A stretch of DNA of 64,000 bases from Symsagittifera roscoffensis (Eukaryota > Xenacoelomorpha > Acoela > Convolutidae). Both the position numbers and the translations under genes were made by a program. The stretch lies in the NCBI RefSeq assembly GCF_963678635.1, contig NC_087066.1, positions 45,617,225 to 45,681,224 of the forward strand, read 5' to 3'. The notes under the pieces were generated by a model. The model saw only the letters and a list, made by a program, of their open reading frames with translations. It was not told where the DNA came from and made no database searches. This document shows positions 39,213-51,246 of the stretch, one piece after another. Numbering within the stretch: the stretch's first letter is position 1; each line of letters opens with the position of its first letter.

Positions 39213-39499
39213 TTACGAAATCGTTTTCTTGTTGCTCAGTTTTTGCATGGTTCTTGGCGCGAATTTTCTGACCTCCTGCTTTTTGAGCCTTTATTTTTGT
39301 TCGATTATGAAAAAACTTCTAACTTATCATACTGGTTTTCGCGCTGTTTCTTAGAATTTTTGCCTTAATCAAAAAATTTAGATAATTCACAATTCTTTGA
39401 AAATGTGTGCTCCGTTTTAGAATGATTTAAAACTTTTTATCTATCTCTGCAAAGAGTTGTGTTAAAAAGCAGTATTTTGTTGGTTGTTCACGCGATATT

Positions 39500-40560
39500 T
39501 AGGTTCGTATTGTTTTTTTTATCGTAGTAGGTCTTTTGCCGTTCTTGTTCGACATTCATCGTTTCGCGCACCAGTTAGTGGTATCTTTGGTGTCGTTTTT
39601 TCAAGATTCTATTAGCGTTGCAAAAAAATTATTTTTTGATGTTTCATACAAGCACCCTACTGGCAAGGAGCAAGAGTGATGAAGTGATACCGCCTGTATT
39701 TTGTCACTGCATGAATTGAAGATCTATAAGCCATCATAATTGTTTGAAGATATTTGAATCAGTCCTTGTGGTTTTCTCCCACAAACTTAAACAATGTTTC
39801 TTCAATTTTTTTGTTGGTTCTTTCGATCCTTGCGTTTCGCTGAGGGTTATAGGATGTTGTGCTATTTCTATCGATTCACAGTTCGGGAGCACAACTTTTT
39901 GAAAAGATGCGACATGATGTTTGATCCCATGTCGCTCTGCAGATATGCTGGGCAGCCAAACTTGGAATCCAATTATTGACCAACACCTTAGATGATGTCT
40001 TGATTCCTTGGTTTCGCAATGGTACTGATTCGTATCATTTTGAGAACTGATCTCGAATTAGAAGAACGTTTTTGAATCAATCAGTTTCCGGTAACGCTCG
40101 GATGCGATCCTGTGTTACCTGGCAAAATAGATGGCTGGGCTTACATGTCTGCATTGGAGGCCCATGCTTCTGTCTAGGTTTCTTTTTGACTATATTTTTT
40201 ACAGCTTTTAAACCAATCTTTAGTATCTTATTCCAGGCCAATAAAATCTTTCTTTGGGTTTATTGAAAAGTCTTTTCGTAACCGAAATGTCCACAAAATT
40301 AGTGTAATGAAACGAAAATTTCCTCCCTAAACGTCGAAGTCACTACAATTTGATTCAGGAGGTACTGTTCTGTCGTCAGTTTCTTTCTTTTTAGTAAGTC
40401 GTTTTTGATTAGCAAACTTTCAAAATTGATCAAAAATTTCCAAAATGTCTTTGTGAAGCCACTTTTTTGACTTTCCTCCTGCCTCGCTTCATTTTGAACC
40501 CAGCTTTTTGCTGTTTTCATTTCTTTTGATTTCAGTTGAACCGTTTGCAATGCCAAATCA
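39500..40560 (-). pseudogene. Ty3/Gypsy integrase, broken
   Basis: After the open frame 40556-40299 come HFGYEKT (zinc-finger region), a KIL.AWNKILKIGLKAVK block and FGCPAYLQSDMGSNIMSHLF, which matches the integrase catalytic core around its second Asp. Several stops interrupt it. Confidence 0.75.
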
Positions 40561-40732
40561 GGTGTTTTCAGGCTTGTTTCTAGATGTTACTCGAAATATC
40601 TGTTGTTTTTCCTATTTGATTAACATGTTCATCAGTGGTTGTTGGAGCTTGGGGTTAGGAGCTAATTCCGTTTTTGTTGCGGAGTAAATCTATAGTTTTT
40701 CTTTTCAGTGTTTTGCTGGCGTACGCAAAGAC

Positions 40733-41480
40733 TCAATCCACTTTTTGATGCTTTTGTGTCGGAAGGGTATATATATCTTCATCGTTTGGGTAACCCAATA
40801 TTAGTTCTTGCTGCAGTTTTTCTATCAGCTCCTTCAAAGTTGTTTTGCAAGCTTCATTCAGAAAGAAAGTTCTGCTCTTATTCAGAAAACTGTGAAGCGT
40901 CACCGCGGTCGTTCCAAATCTTTCAATGAGCTTTCGGTAGAACCCAATGAACCCTAATACTGCCCTCAGTTTTGTGATTTTGTAAGGTTTTTTCATACGC
41001 TGAACGCGTTCAGTTTTCCAGATTAGTTTCAACGCCGTTGTGCGACACAATTTTCTCAAGAAAAAAAATTTTTTCCAAAAAATCTGCATTTCGATCTTTT
41101 TTTTTTAACCCAGCTTCCTCCAGCCGACACAGAACACTTTTCAACCTCTCTAGATGATCATAAAAATTTCTATCAAAGTTAAAAAAAAATGTCTAGGTAC
41201 ACCAATGCAATCTAGTATGATAGTCCGCCTATTATTAACTCCATTAATTTTTGAAATGCTCCTGGAGCTAAAGCGAGACTCATTGGTATTCTTTCCCATT
41301 TTTGGAGACCTATCGGCGGCGTTATGAAGGCTGTAAGGTTTTGTGAGTCTTCATTTAGCGGCAGCTTGTTGTAGTAGCCAGTTTTTCCTTTCAGCCTGAC
41401 TGTTTAGTGTTCTATAATCAACTATTAGTTTGTGGGAGCCGTCTTTTTTTAACGAGTATGTATAGAGCTGCCCAATTTGA
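40733..41480 (-). pseudogene. Ty3/Gypsy reverse transcriptase and start of RNase H, broken
   Basis: The minus strand contains KKDGSHKLIVDYRT (about 41450-41405), then LPLNEDSQNLTAFITPP, a PMSLALAPGAFQKLM block and VYLDIFF (about 41190), where most Gypsy elements have YLDD. The open frame 41089-40733 carries RAVLGFIGFYRKLIERF, the connection to RNase H. Stops and frame changes separate these parts, so it is inactive. Confidence 0.85.
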
Positions 41481-41800
41481 GTGAGTTGGTTAAACTAGGT
41501 TGCCTTTTTCTAAATCTTCTACAATCTTTTTCAGGGCTTTCTGCTTTTCACAGCATGCCCGCCAAAATGGTCTTGCAGCTACGTTTCATTTGATTTTTGC
41601 TGGGTTCTATCCGAAAACCATAAGTCCGTCGAACTGCGTGAAAAGACCTGATTAACTCCATAAAACTGGCTTTGTTTGCCTGTTTATGTTTGCCTAATTG
41701 AAAAGGTCTTTCCCTGCTACCAAAAAATCTGTTGACTTGATTCTGGTTTCTCAAATTCGTGTAATTAGCGTCTTTGCAATCATAATATATAATAATAGCT

Positions 41801-42181
41801 TCATTTTGCATATACCATCATTAAACTTTTTCCTTGGCTAACACTGATCAGTGAATCAGCTACAAAATGCCTAATTTTTTCTTCGAATTCTTTTATACCT
41901 TCGATTAAGTTTTCTTGACTGTTGAGAATGGTATTGTTTTCATCTTTGATGAAAGTTTCTACTACTCGTTTATTTCTGCTGCTATTGCAAATTTTTAGAC
42001 ACTGTTCGTTGTTTGTGGTAATATGGGTAGCGCTGTACAATGTTTCGTATTGTTGTGCAATTATTTGCCAATGATTCTTGATCTGAGACAGCAAGACATT
42101 TACGGCAGTTTTTTGCCCATTGACTTCTTTGCTCACATGGTAGACATTTATGATATTTTTTTTGCTTTCCGGTGTTTTCAA
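41801..42181 (-). pseudogene. Ty3/Gypsy protease/linker region (tentative)
   Basis: A 126-codon open frame between gag and reverse transcriptase. NGQKTAVNVLL could be the strand before a protease active site, but the expected Asp-Thr-Gly is absent. The rest is unrecognised. The call relies on position. Confidence 0.35.
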
Positions 42182-42299
42182 TTCTTTCCCACTGTTTTCT
42201 CTCCGACCGTCACTGCTCCGGTTACTGTTTTCACTACCTACTGTCTGTTCACCGTGTCCATTAGGTTTTTTTGTTTCATCACTCTGTATGGCTGCTTTT

Positions 42300-42815
42300 T
42301 GCGGCGTTTATTCTTCTTCCTCAATTCTAGAGACAGTTTCCAGGTGAAGCGCCCGCTCTAAAGCATTCGCGATATTCATGTCGTTGTCCCTAATTGTCTT
42401 TCATAGCTCATATCTATATTGACTATGGTAAATTCCTTCGAGAAAAACTCAAAGCACTAAGTGAATCCGTATGTCAGAGGATTGGTCTGGTTACAACTTC
42501 AACGATAATTTCTGTAAATACCCCTGAAATTTTGCTAAATTTTCACCTAGCTGCTGCACGCAACGCGCAAGCCATCCTCGAACGACAACTAGTTTTCCAC
42601 TGCAATACCTTCGAAATGCTTTAACGGTCTCATCATAGCTATTTCTGATAGCATCTGGATGGCTAAAGTAAACTTTGATTGCAGATTATTGCAATCCTGA
42701 TACGAAATAACGCGGCCGTTAATCAGTTTCAGTTCCACCTCTTGTAAATTTCCAGTTTTGTCGTTCGGCTAATGGCTCAAAGTTTGTTAGGTAGCTTTCG
42801 AAGTCGTTAAAACCG
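42300..42815 (-). pseudogene. Ty3/Gypsy gag (capsid) pseudogene
   Basis: The minus-strand frames show the pattern of retrotransposon gag: a start FEPLAERQNW, SHPDAIRNSYDETVKAFRR, a gag-like QQLGENLAKFQGYLQKL and DMNIANALERALHLE. Stops and at least one frameshift break it. Confidence 0.6.
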
Positions 42816-42899
42816 GTGAACGGCTCCGTAATCATATCTTATTATCTTGGAGACCGAACTTGCCGTAGCCAGACTGAACTTCCAACCTACGCAAATATT

Positions 42900-44805
42900 A
42901 ATTAAAATATCTCTGAAGTAGGAGTTTTTGGGTCTAACAATCTTTCGTTTTTCCAGCTCGTTTTTCTTCAATTTTTGATAAAACTGCACCAACTACTTCT
43001 TGTTTTTTTAAACTACGGCTCAAAACAGGAAAAATAAAATGAGTCAATAAATTTATTGTCTAATTTTACTGGTTTTCCAATGAACCTTGTTTTTAAGGTA
43101 ATTTAAAATTTTATTTGATGTTTTGAAGATTTTTCAATCTGGTCGCAGGTTCATAGTTTCACTCATTGTCCCAGAATTGCCGTTTTCCTCTCTTATCTCG
43201 CTAATATTAGCTGAGCAAGATTATGGGTCTTCTCAGCTTTTTTTTTCCATTTGCTTGTCGTAAAACCGTGACAATTGTTTACAACGACTTTGTACCAAAT
43301 GGTAAGTCGTTTGTTCAAGTTTCTTTATCGTACACCAATGGTTTTAGTTCTCAGGCATCATAAATTCTCACATAAATTCAGGCTCAAACCTTGAATTTTC
43401 CTCAGATCCACTTTTGATTCCGTACATTCGGAATTTGAAGTCACGGCTCAACCTGCGATTAATTCAGGAGTAAATTAAAATCACTAATAATGCACGAAAG
43501 TATTTCACAGGTTGGGTATCAAGCATTTTCATTCAATTTTGATTTTAAAAAAAAAGAAGTTTTGTAGTTAATTTATTTTGAAATTTCATAACTAATTGTA
43601 ATGTCTCCAATTTTACTTTATTTTATGTGAATGACTGTGACATCCTGCTACAATCAAAAAATGCAAGCAAGCATGGGCCGCGCTGTACCTGGAATTTAAT
43701 TTACGAATGGAATGGATCAAATATAAGGCTGCTTGAAGCACCGAATAGAAAAAAGACATGAGAGGTGAGTAACCGTCAAAGACCTGAAGAGATTTCTAGA
43801 GATTCAAAGCAAGAGCTCACAACACCAAAACTCCTCAAAAGAATGTTCTATCAGAGCTTTAGAGCAGAGTGATCACCAAGATGACAGAATACTTGCTGGG
43901 CATGGCGCAACTACAAAAGATCTTCTGGTTGCAAGGAATATTGACAGCCGTCCCGATTTGCAATTTTTGATCTTTATCCAGCAAGGAGAAGCGCAAACCA
44001 ATGACAGAAAAACGCTATGGAGAAACTTCAAAAGAGTGATGTTTGCTTGTCTTTGAATGCATAGCAAGCTATCTGCGCCGAGGCAAAAGATAAAAGCAAA
44101 GTTGAGCGAGACGAGCAAATTGATCAGTGGCGTAGACAAAAACAAAACCAACTTGTGTTAAATCAATAGACAAACACGGGTTGCGAGCAGGAAGCGAAGG
44201 AAGCGTTGATATTTTAAAACAAAGCCGAACAAAAATCAGCTCCAAACGCTCAATTTTAGGTTGATACTGCAGATTTTGCGGTGGCTACTGAAAAAGACCG
44301 GAACGAGAACGAATCAGTAGATTTAAATTCTAGGGAGCTTGATGTGCAGGGGTCAATTAGCATGCGCAACCCACCCATTCATTAGAATATAGCAATCACG
44401 CTTCATTCAAGGTAATTGAAGCGCCATCGGCTTATTCAAAAGAACATTCTACATCCGAAAGAAGAAAACGGTTAGGAGTGCTTAGATATGAAATGTCTAG
44501 GAGCGAGTAAAACACTTTCATTATAGTTGACCACAATCCCGCAAGCTTATTCCTAGAGGTTGGGTTTGTGTTTATAAATGATAAGCGCTAGCATATAACG
44601 CTCAATGCTCAATACACAATAAAAATTTAACATTTTGAAAATCGTAGAAGGACTAGATCTCAATGAGATATTTGTTTGTATCCGTGACCCTTAAACGAAG
44701 ATAATACGACTGCCTTTGAGAGCACGAAAAAAATTATCAGATACGTGTAAAGTCAGCTTTCTTCAACTCTGTTCTAACGCAGATGGTATGCATGGAGCAG
44801 CCAGT
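42900..44805. other. Unassigned AT-rich stretch between Gypsy remains and the tandem duplication
   Basis: The plus strand has short open pieces at about 43750-44580, with Lys/Glu/Ser-rich translation and several stops. I cannot match them to a family. They could be gag-like remains of another element. Confidence 0.3.
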
Positions 44806-45147
44806 GGGGTTTACCAGCGGTTGTAACTAAGTTTGTTGCTACAACGAAGCCTCAATTGGCTAAGGCAGGCAGGAAAAGTCCAGTACCAAACGCTGAGTTC
44901 TTTTCAGCTCGCAAAAAAATACTTTAGAAGCAGCAATGTCCTTTATTTTTTCTCAATGAAAAGAGCAGATGATTCTGGTTTGGATAGTTGACTCATCGCG
45001 AATGCCAAAGTCAAAACAAAACTGGCAAGATGAGTTTCTGTGACTCCGAACAATTCAGGATGAATACTGAGGCTTATTGTCTTCTTTCCTGGGACTGAAG
45101 GTCAAGCAGTCACCTGGGTCGATAACTGTAGATCAATCGACGACTGC

Positions 45148-45405
45148 TTGGAATGTTTTCTCTCAGCTGACTGCAATAAGGTGAGGCAACCAGCGGATCC
45201 CAGAGCACAACTGTCAAAGAACGATTTAACCAAAGTCGTTTCAGCAGAGGTGGTTTCTATGAAGGCTGAAGATTTTAGAGGCAATATGATTTCATCAGTG
45301 TATGTAGATAAACCAACAACAAAGGATATTTTAGCTACGTTGGCTTTTTACAGCTTTCTTGAGAAACCAGAGATTGCACTGATTGGCTGCGAATTGAGTT
45401 GTTGA
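45148..45405 (+). pseudogene. Unknown reading frame in the duplicated flank (copy 1)
   Basis: Eighty-five codons open from a TTG, with no ATG near the start; upstream, sense can be followed only by changing frame. The translation (PADPRAQLSKNDLTKVVSAE, VDKPTTKDILATLAFYS) looks protein-like but is not a family I know. It lies outside the Polinton repeat and is probably part of another element into which the Polinton inserted. Copy 2 is at 49169-49426. Confidence 0.35.
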
Positions 45406-46381
45406 TACCTTATCGGAAACAGAGTTCGGCAGATGAGCTACAACAAAGTCACAAGTTTCCAAGCGATGACAGCAGCGCTTATTTGGTTTTACATGCCTAA
45501 TCACTTCTCAAATAGTTGAATGTGATAATTGATGGGCGGAGAACTATCAAGGAGGACAGCCAGAGTTTTCAAGATGTACAGGAAACCTATCATGCAGATG
45601 CGAAAAAAAGTTTTAGTGCAATTTTAACCAGGAACAAGTTAAAATTGACGCTCTTGTAAATTGAACAGGTCGATCTCTAGTTTTGCTTGACCGCTTTTAT
45701 AGAAACTGATATAATAACCAAAGCTCTGAACAAGTATAAAAGTGTCAAAATCTCCAAATGTTTATGGGTTTTGGCCTGAACTTGGACAGAGGCATTTCAG
45801 CCTATGATGGGGTGTTCAGGCCAGAGTTTTCCAGTGTCAAACAGAATATTTAATGAGAATCAGCTGAAGACCAACTGGGCAGAACTCAATAATTTCAGAC
45901 TGAGCCATATGGTGTTCGCTTTTTAATTATTATGTCAAAAGACAATAAACAATTACTTTTGTGATGCGCAGTATTTTAATTCATTATGTTTTTTTTGTCA
46001 TTTAAATTCTTGTTAATAACTGCATCTTCTCTATCCTCAGTTCAAGCATCTCTTAGCAATCTTGCAACCAAAAAGCACTCCTATAAACACTTGATTTGAT
46101 CATCACTCAGTTGAAGCATGTTTCGAAGCTTGATTTGACGTCGTTCAATTCATTATTTGACACTGTTCAAGTGTTTGGTTAGGACTATGATTAGCGATGG
46201 GGCTTTGCATCCAATAAGGCTAGGCAGTCTGATAGGAAAAGTGATTGATAACAAAAAAAGGCTGCAAACGCTGAGAAACCATAGAGAAGAAAACCCAGAG
46301 AACACAAAGACATTGCTAAGAAATTCAGACGATAATCAAAACAATTCACACCGAGTTTTCAAATTCAATTCATAAACAATT

Positions 46382-46538
46382 AGTAGTATGCATATAGTAC
46401 ACTACGACCGGGGTGGTCATCTATGGATGATCATTGGGTATAGATCATAATTGTTACTATGAATTATCTGACAACCACCATGTAAGAGTCCTAATTGTCA
46501 CCATGTATTATTTTATAACTAATAGTCCTCATGTAAAA
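46382..46538. repeat. Polinton left terminal inverted repeat, duplicated copy 1
   Basis: It starts AGTAGTATGCATATAGTACA and ends near CCTCATGTAAAA. It matches the reverse complement of 62612-62779. Isolated by the tandem duplication, it no longer has a partner immediately to its right. Confidence 0.85.
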
Positions 46539-46897
46539 TTTTGATTTCCTATGGAGCATTCCCACTGAACGTTTCGCTTACATGTTTGTTGCTGGAAAGG
46601 ATTTGCTAAATCTTTGCTCCAATAACAACTGGTTTGTTTCACTGCGCTTTTTCCAGTTTGCTCAATTCTTTTTAAAACTTTGATTAAAATTCAATTTACA
46701 TACAAAAGTATGCAACAATTACTTTCATTTAAAAGAAAGCGAAAACATCCCCAAATTACTGGGTTCCAAAACTAGAACAAAACCTCGCACTTAAATGCAC
46801 ACTGAACACAGACTAGTGGTCAAATTTTAACTTCATACAGTTTTCTTATTAATCATTTATTTTCTTTTACTATACAAAAGTTAATTATTTTTTGTGT

Positions 46898-47224
46898 CTA
46901 AATCGATTTGTCGATTTGTTCATCGTGATTCTTTTTCTTCAACTGCTTAATTACCGAAAACGTATTGTTGAAGAATGACGACTCGTCCTCGTCGGAAGTA
47001 TTGGCCTCCAGATCTGCGATATCCCCACTATCTATATCCCTGTCGTTGGTTTCCGCTGCCCAAATCAAACAGGGGTCTAGAAATTGCCAACTGCAATTAA
47101 CCTGGTTCATCACTTGTTGAAGCGGACGGTATGGTTGCGCGTTTTCAACAGAAAAACTACCCTCAGAGTAGTCATCATCAATTTCCGGAGGGTCCCAATC
47201 AATGTTTTGAGTGTTTTCACTCAC
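46898..47224 (-). CDS. Acidic 108-codon Polinton reading frame, unknown function (copy 1)
   Basis: Identical translation to the frame at 50920-51246, carried by the tandem duplicate. Confidence 0.45.
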   Translation of the reverse strand: MSENTQNIDWDPPEIDDDYSEGSFSVENAQPYRPLQQVMNQVNCSWQFLDPCLIWAAETNDRDIDSGDIADLEANTSDEDESSFFNNTFSVIKQLKKKNHDEQIDKSI

Positions 47225-47899
47225 AATTTAAATGTGACCGTCGCGAAGAGTCTACTGGCCATCATCGAGGATGTAGCGTTTGTCGTCAAGAGCACATAAC
47301 GATGTTTTTGTCGACGTCACAGGGAAGGCGATTCGATTGTTTTCAGTTTTAAATAACGAGCCAGAGGTCATGATGTCTCGTTATCGCTGATCAGTCAGTA
47401 TCTTCTGTGCAGCTTTCGATACATTTTTGGCCGATAGTTTTCTGCAGTCGAAGTGTATAATTAAAAATTTACCTACCCATTCAACGATGAGTACTAAAAG
47501 GTGGCAAACAAAAAAGGAACCTGCAGTTTTTGTGTTTCTTTTCGAGCTTACATCATCTTAACCTGAAGTCCTTGTGCAACAGTAAGGGATCTGCAGCTCG
47601 AGTGTGACCTAAAAAATCAGTCATCATTGAAAAATTTCTAAGGAATCACGAAGATCGATCATCAAAAAAGTTTTCGCCGACAAAAATTCGGCAGGCGAAA
47701 AATTTTTTTTCTCAAAAATTATAAATATGACATATTTTTGCCCACAACAATTGTTAAAACTAACAATCGCCCACTGAAAAAAATTTAATTCAGTACTCAA
47801 AACTCTTGACAAATTGAAAAAAAAGCTTGGGTTTGAGGGACAAAACTTGGTTTGTTCCTAGAAAATCCCTAGAAACACCCCAATTTAGTCCCCTAGAAA

Positions 47900-48826
47900 C
47901 TCGTTATCGAATTTTTTAACAATCATTTTGTTTTTTGGATACTAGAGAGGATGGTTCATTGGAAAATTGACACGTGAACTTCATTCAATCTGATCTTTTT
48001 TGAGAATTTTGCAGTATAAATCTTCACTTTTTGTTTCTTACAGGAGATTGTCCATATCAGAATAGAGAAGTCGATATTCAAAATTTGTTTTCATTATATC
48101 GTAACGAAAGTTATACTTGTGAAACGTTGCTATCTGAAGAGCACTAGCTCATCCAATCTTTGGCACATCTCCATAAATTTTCGTTGGATTCGAAGTGAAT
48201 GCTGCCAAATTTTCCCCGAAAGTTTTGTAGGATTTGATCTCGAATGCGATAACTTCTCGCATGGTGGCTTGATAATTACTAACTATCTGAACGAGCATCA
48301 GTTTGCAATCTGACTCGCATGTTTTCCCATAAGCGCAGTTGTTTAGAAGTTTGTACAAATCCTCCTCACTTTTGTTTCTAGCTTGTTGACGCGTTTAGTC
48401 GTGTTCAAAGTGATATTTAGTTCCAACCATACCTCTTGTTCACACTTCAGCAGACGGTGCATTTCCACCTCCAAAGCACTAAAATGGTTCGCACAGTCCT
48501 GGTCAAAATTTTTGTGATTAATTTGTCGAAACTGTGCAAAGATGCCAGCAAGGAGGAGTTTACCACATCAAAGATACAAGTTGTGATAGTCCTCCAGTTT
48601 CTGACATTTGAACTCTCTAAAAACCTTTCTTACATCTTCCCGATCCGCCTCCGCAACTACATATTTTCCTCCCTTCAAAATATTGGACCAATGATGCAAG
48701 GACGGCAGTTATTTTCCCGCAATATTTTCTCTATTAGCCATGTATGAACAGGGGTAGAAAACGTTTCGTCTTATCAGACATCGTTTCTCCTCCGTCTCGT
48801 TTGAAATCGACAACTTTTGAACTGGT
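47900..48826 (-). pseudogene. Polinton DNA polymerase B fragment (duplicate copy 1, truncated)
   Basis: Carries the palm-domain part with NNCAYGK (about 48320-48350) and YSDMDN (about 48048-48070). The 5' part is missing because the duplication junction at 48826 cuts it. It also has an in-frame stop between the two motifs. Confidence 0.85.
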
Positions 48827-49168
48827 GGGGTTTACCAGCGGTTGTAACTAAGTTTGTTGCTACAACGAAGCCTCAATTGGCTAAGGCAGGCAGGAAAAGT
48901 CCAGTACCAAACGCTGAGTTCTTTTCAGCTCGCAAAAAAATACTTTAGAAGCAGCAATGTCCTTTATTTTTTCTCAATGAAAAGAGCAGATGATTCTGGT
49001 TTGGATAGTTGACTCATCGCGAATGCCAAAGTCAAAACAAAACTGGCAAGATGAGTTTCTGTGACTCCGAACAATTCAGGATGAATACTGAGGCTTATTG
49101 TCTTCTTTCCTGGGACTGAAGGTCAAGCAGTCACCTGGGTCGATAACTGTAGATCAATCGACGACTGC

Positions 49169-49426
49169 TTGGAATGTTTTCTCTCAGCTGACTGCAATAA
49201 GGTGAGGCAACCAGCGGATCCCAGAGCACAACTGTCAAAGAACGATTTAACCAAAGTCGTTTCAGCAGAGGTGGTTTCTATGAAGGCTGAGGATTTTAGA
49301 GGCAATATGATTTCATCAGTGTATGTAGATAAACCAACAACAAAGGATATTTTAGCTACGTTGGCTTTTTACAGCTTTCTTGAGAAACCAGAGATTGCAC
49401 TGATTGGCTGCGAATTGAGTTGTTGA
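49169..49426 (+). pseudogene. Unknown reading frame in the duplicated flank (copy 2)
   Basis: Second copy of the frame at 45148-45405. The one substitution seen inside it is silent (GAA to GAG), so the protein reading is identical. Confidence 0.35.
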
Positions 49427-50403
49427 TACCTTATCAGAAACAGAGTTCGGCAGATGAGCTACAACAAAGTCACAAGTTTCCAAGCGATGACAGCAGCGCT
49501 TATTTGGTTTTACATGCCTAATCACTTCTCAAATAGTTGAATGTGATAATTGATGGGCGGAGAACTATCAAGGAGGACAGCCAGAGTTTTCAAGATGTAC
49601 AGGAAACCTATCTTGCAGATGCGAAAAAAAGTTTTAGTGCAATTTTAACCAGGAACAATTTAAAATTGACGCTCTTGTAAATTGAACAGGTCGATCTCTA
49701 GTTTTGCTTGACCGCTTTTATAGAAACTGATATAATAACCAAAGCTCTGAACAAGTATAAAAGTGTCAAAATCTCCAAATGTTTATGGGTTTTGGCCTGA
49801 ACTTGGACAGAGGCATTTCAGCCTATGATGGGGTGTTCAGGCCAGAGTTTTCCAGTGTCAAACAGAATATTTAATGAGAATCAGCTGAAGACCAACTGGG
49901 CAGAACTCAATAATTTCAGACTGAGCCATATGGTGTTCGCTTTTTAATTATTATGTCAAAAGACAATAAACAATTACTTTTGTGATGCGCAGTATTTTAA
50001 TTCATTATGTTTTTTTTTGTCATTTAAATTCTTGTTAATAACTGCATCTTCTCTATCCTCAGTTCAAGCATCTCTTAGCAATCTTGCAACCAAAAAGCAC
50101 TCCTATAAACACTTGATTTGATCATCACTCAGTTGAAGCATGTTTCGAAGCTTGATTTGACGTCGTTCAATTCATTATTTGACACTGTTCAAGTGTTTGG
50201 TTAGGACTATGATTAGCGATGGGGCTTTGCATCCAATAAGGCTAGGCAGTCTGATAGGAAAAGTGATTGATAACAAAAAAAGGCTGCAAACGCTGAGAAA
50301 CCATAGAGAAGAAAACCCAGAGAACACAAAGACATTGCTAAGAAATTCAGACGATAATCAAAACAATTCACACCGAGTTTTCAAATTCAATTCATAAACA
50401 ATT

Positions 50404-50560
50404 AGTAGTATGCATATAGTACACTACGACCGGGGTGGTCATCTATGGATGATCATTGGGTATAGATCATAATTGTTACTATGAATTATCTGACAACCAC
50501 CATGTAAGAGTCCTAATTGTCACCATGTATTATTTTATAACTAATAGTCCTCATGTAAAA
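50404..50560. repeat. Polinton left terminal inverted repeat (element end)
   Basis: Same text as 46382-46538. The 5' AG start is as expected for Polintons. Inside it short motifs (GTCACCATGTATTAT, TAGTCCTCATGTAAA) recur. The six bases before it (ACAATT) do not match those after the right end (ATACTA), so no target duplication survives. Confidence 0.88.
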
Positions 50561-50919
50561 TTTTGATTTCCTATGGAGCATTCCCACTGAACGTTTCGCT
50601 TACATGTTTGTTGCTGGAAACGATTTGCTAAATCTTTGCTCCAATAACAACTGGTTTGTTTCACTGCGCTTTTTCCAGTTTGCTCAATTCTTTTTAAAAC
50701 TTTGATTAAAATTCAATTTACATACAAAAGTATGCAACAATTACTTTCATTTAAAAGAAAGCGAAAACATCCCCAAATTACTGGGTTCCAAAACTAGAAC
50801 AAAACCTCGCACTTAAATGCACACTGAACACAGACTAGTGGTCAAATTTTAACTTCATACAGTTTTCTTATTAATCATTTATTTTCTTTTACTATACAAA
50901 AGTTAATTATTTTTTGTGT

Positions 50920-51246
50920 CTAAATCGATTTGTCGATTTGTTCATCGTGATTCTTTTTCTTCAACTGCTTAATTACCGAAAACGTATTGTTGAAGAATGA
51001 CGACTCGTCCTCGTCGGAAGTATTGGCCTCCAGATCTGCGATATCCCCACTATCTATATCCCTGTCGTTGGTTTCCGCTGCCCAAATCAAACAGGGGTCT
51101 AGAAATTGCCAACTGCAATTAACCTGGTTCATCACTTGTTGAAGCGGACGGTATGGTTGCGCGTTTTCAACAGAAAAACTACCCTCAGAGTAGTCATCAT
51201 CAATTTCCGGAGGGTCCCAATCAATGTTTTGAGTGTTTTCACTCAC
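50920..51246 (-). CDS. Acidic 108-codon Polinton reading frame, unknown function (copy 2)
   Basis: An open frame near the left end reads inward to the terminal repeat. It begins at a GTG (SENTQNIDWDPPEIDDDYSE) without a nearby ATG, so a spliced or alternative start is likely. It is rich in Asp and Glu (DRDIDSGDIADLEANTSDED) and ends in a Lys-rich tail. It has no stop or frameshift in either duplicate. Function is unknown; a small accessory protein is one possibility. Confidence 0.45.
   Translation of the reverse strand: MSENTQNIDWDPPEIDDDYSEGSFSVENAQPYRPLQQVMNQVNCSWQFLDPCLIWAAETNDRDIDSGDIADLEANTSDEDESSFFNNTFSVIKQLKKKNHDEQIDKSI

Larger units (their letters stand above)
39500..42815 (-). mobile_element. 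Degenerate Ty3/Gypsy LTR retrotransposon (gag-pol, minus strand)
   Basis: Gag, protease-like, reverse transcriptase/RNase H and integrase segments follow one another on the minus strand in Ty3/Gypsy order (integrase last). All are interrupted by stops and frameshifts. I could not identify the long terminal repeats by eye, so the outer borders are those of the coding remains only. Confidence 0.8.
44806..48826 (+). repeat. 4.02-kb direct tandem duplication, copy 1
   Basis: Near-identical to 48827-52848, offset 4021 bp at the start and 4022 bp at the end because of one extra T in a T-run in copy 2. The differences I found are about five substitutions (near 45270, 45415, 45595, 45638, 46599) and that indel. 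The unit spans about 1.58 kb of flank plus the left end of the Polinton. The junction shows only GT microhomology. Confidence 0.97.

Noticed and set aside
41548-42181. LINE (non-LTR) reverse transcriptase region
   Set aside because: A few residues suggested the linker before a LINE reverse transcriptase, but gag on one side and Gypsy reverse transcriptase on the other make a Gypsy protease/linker the simpler reading.
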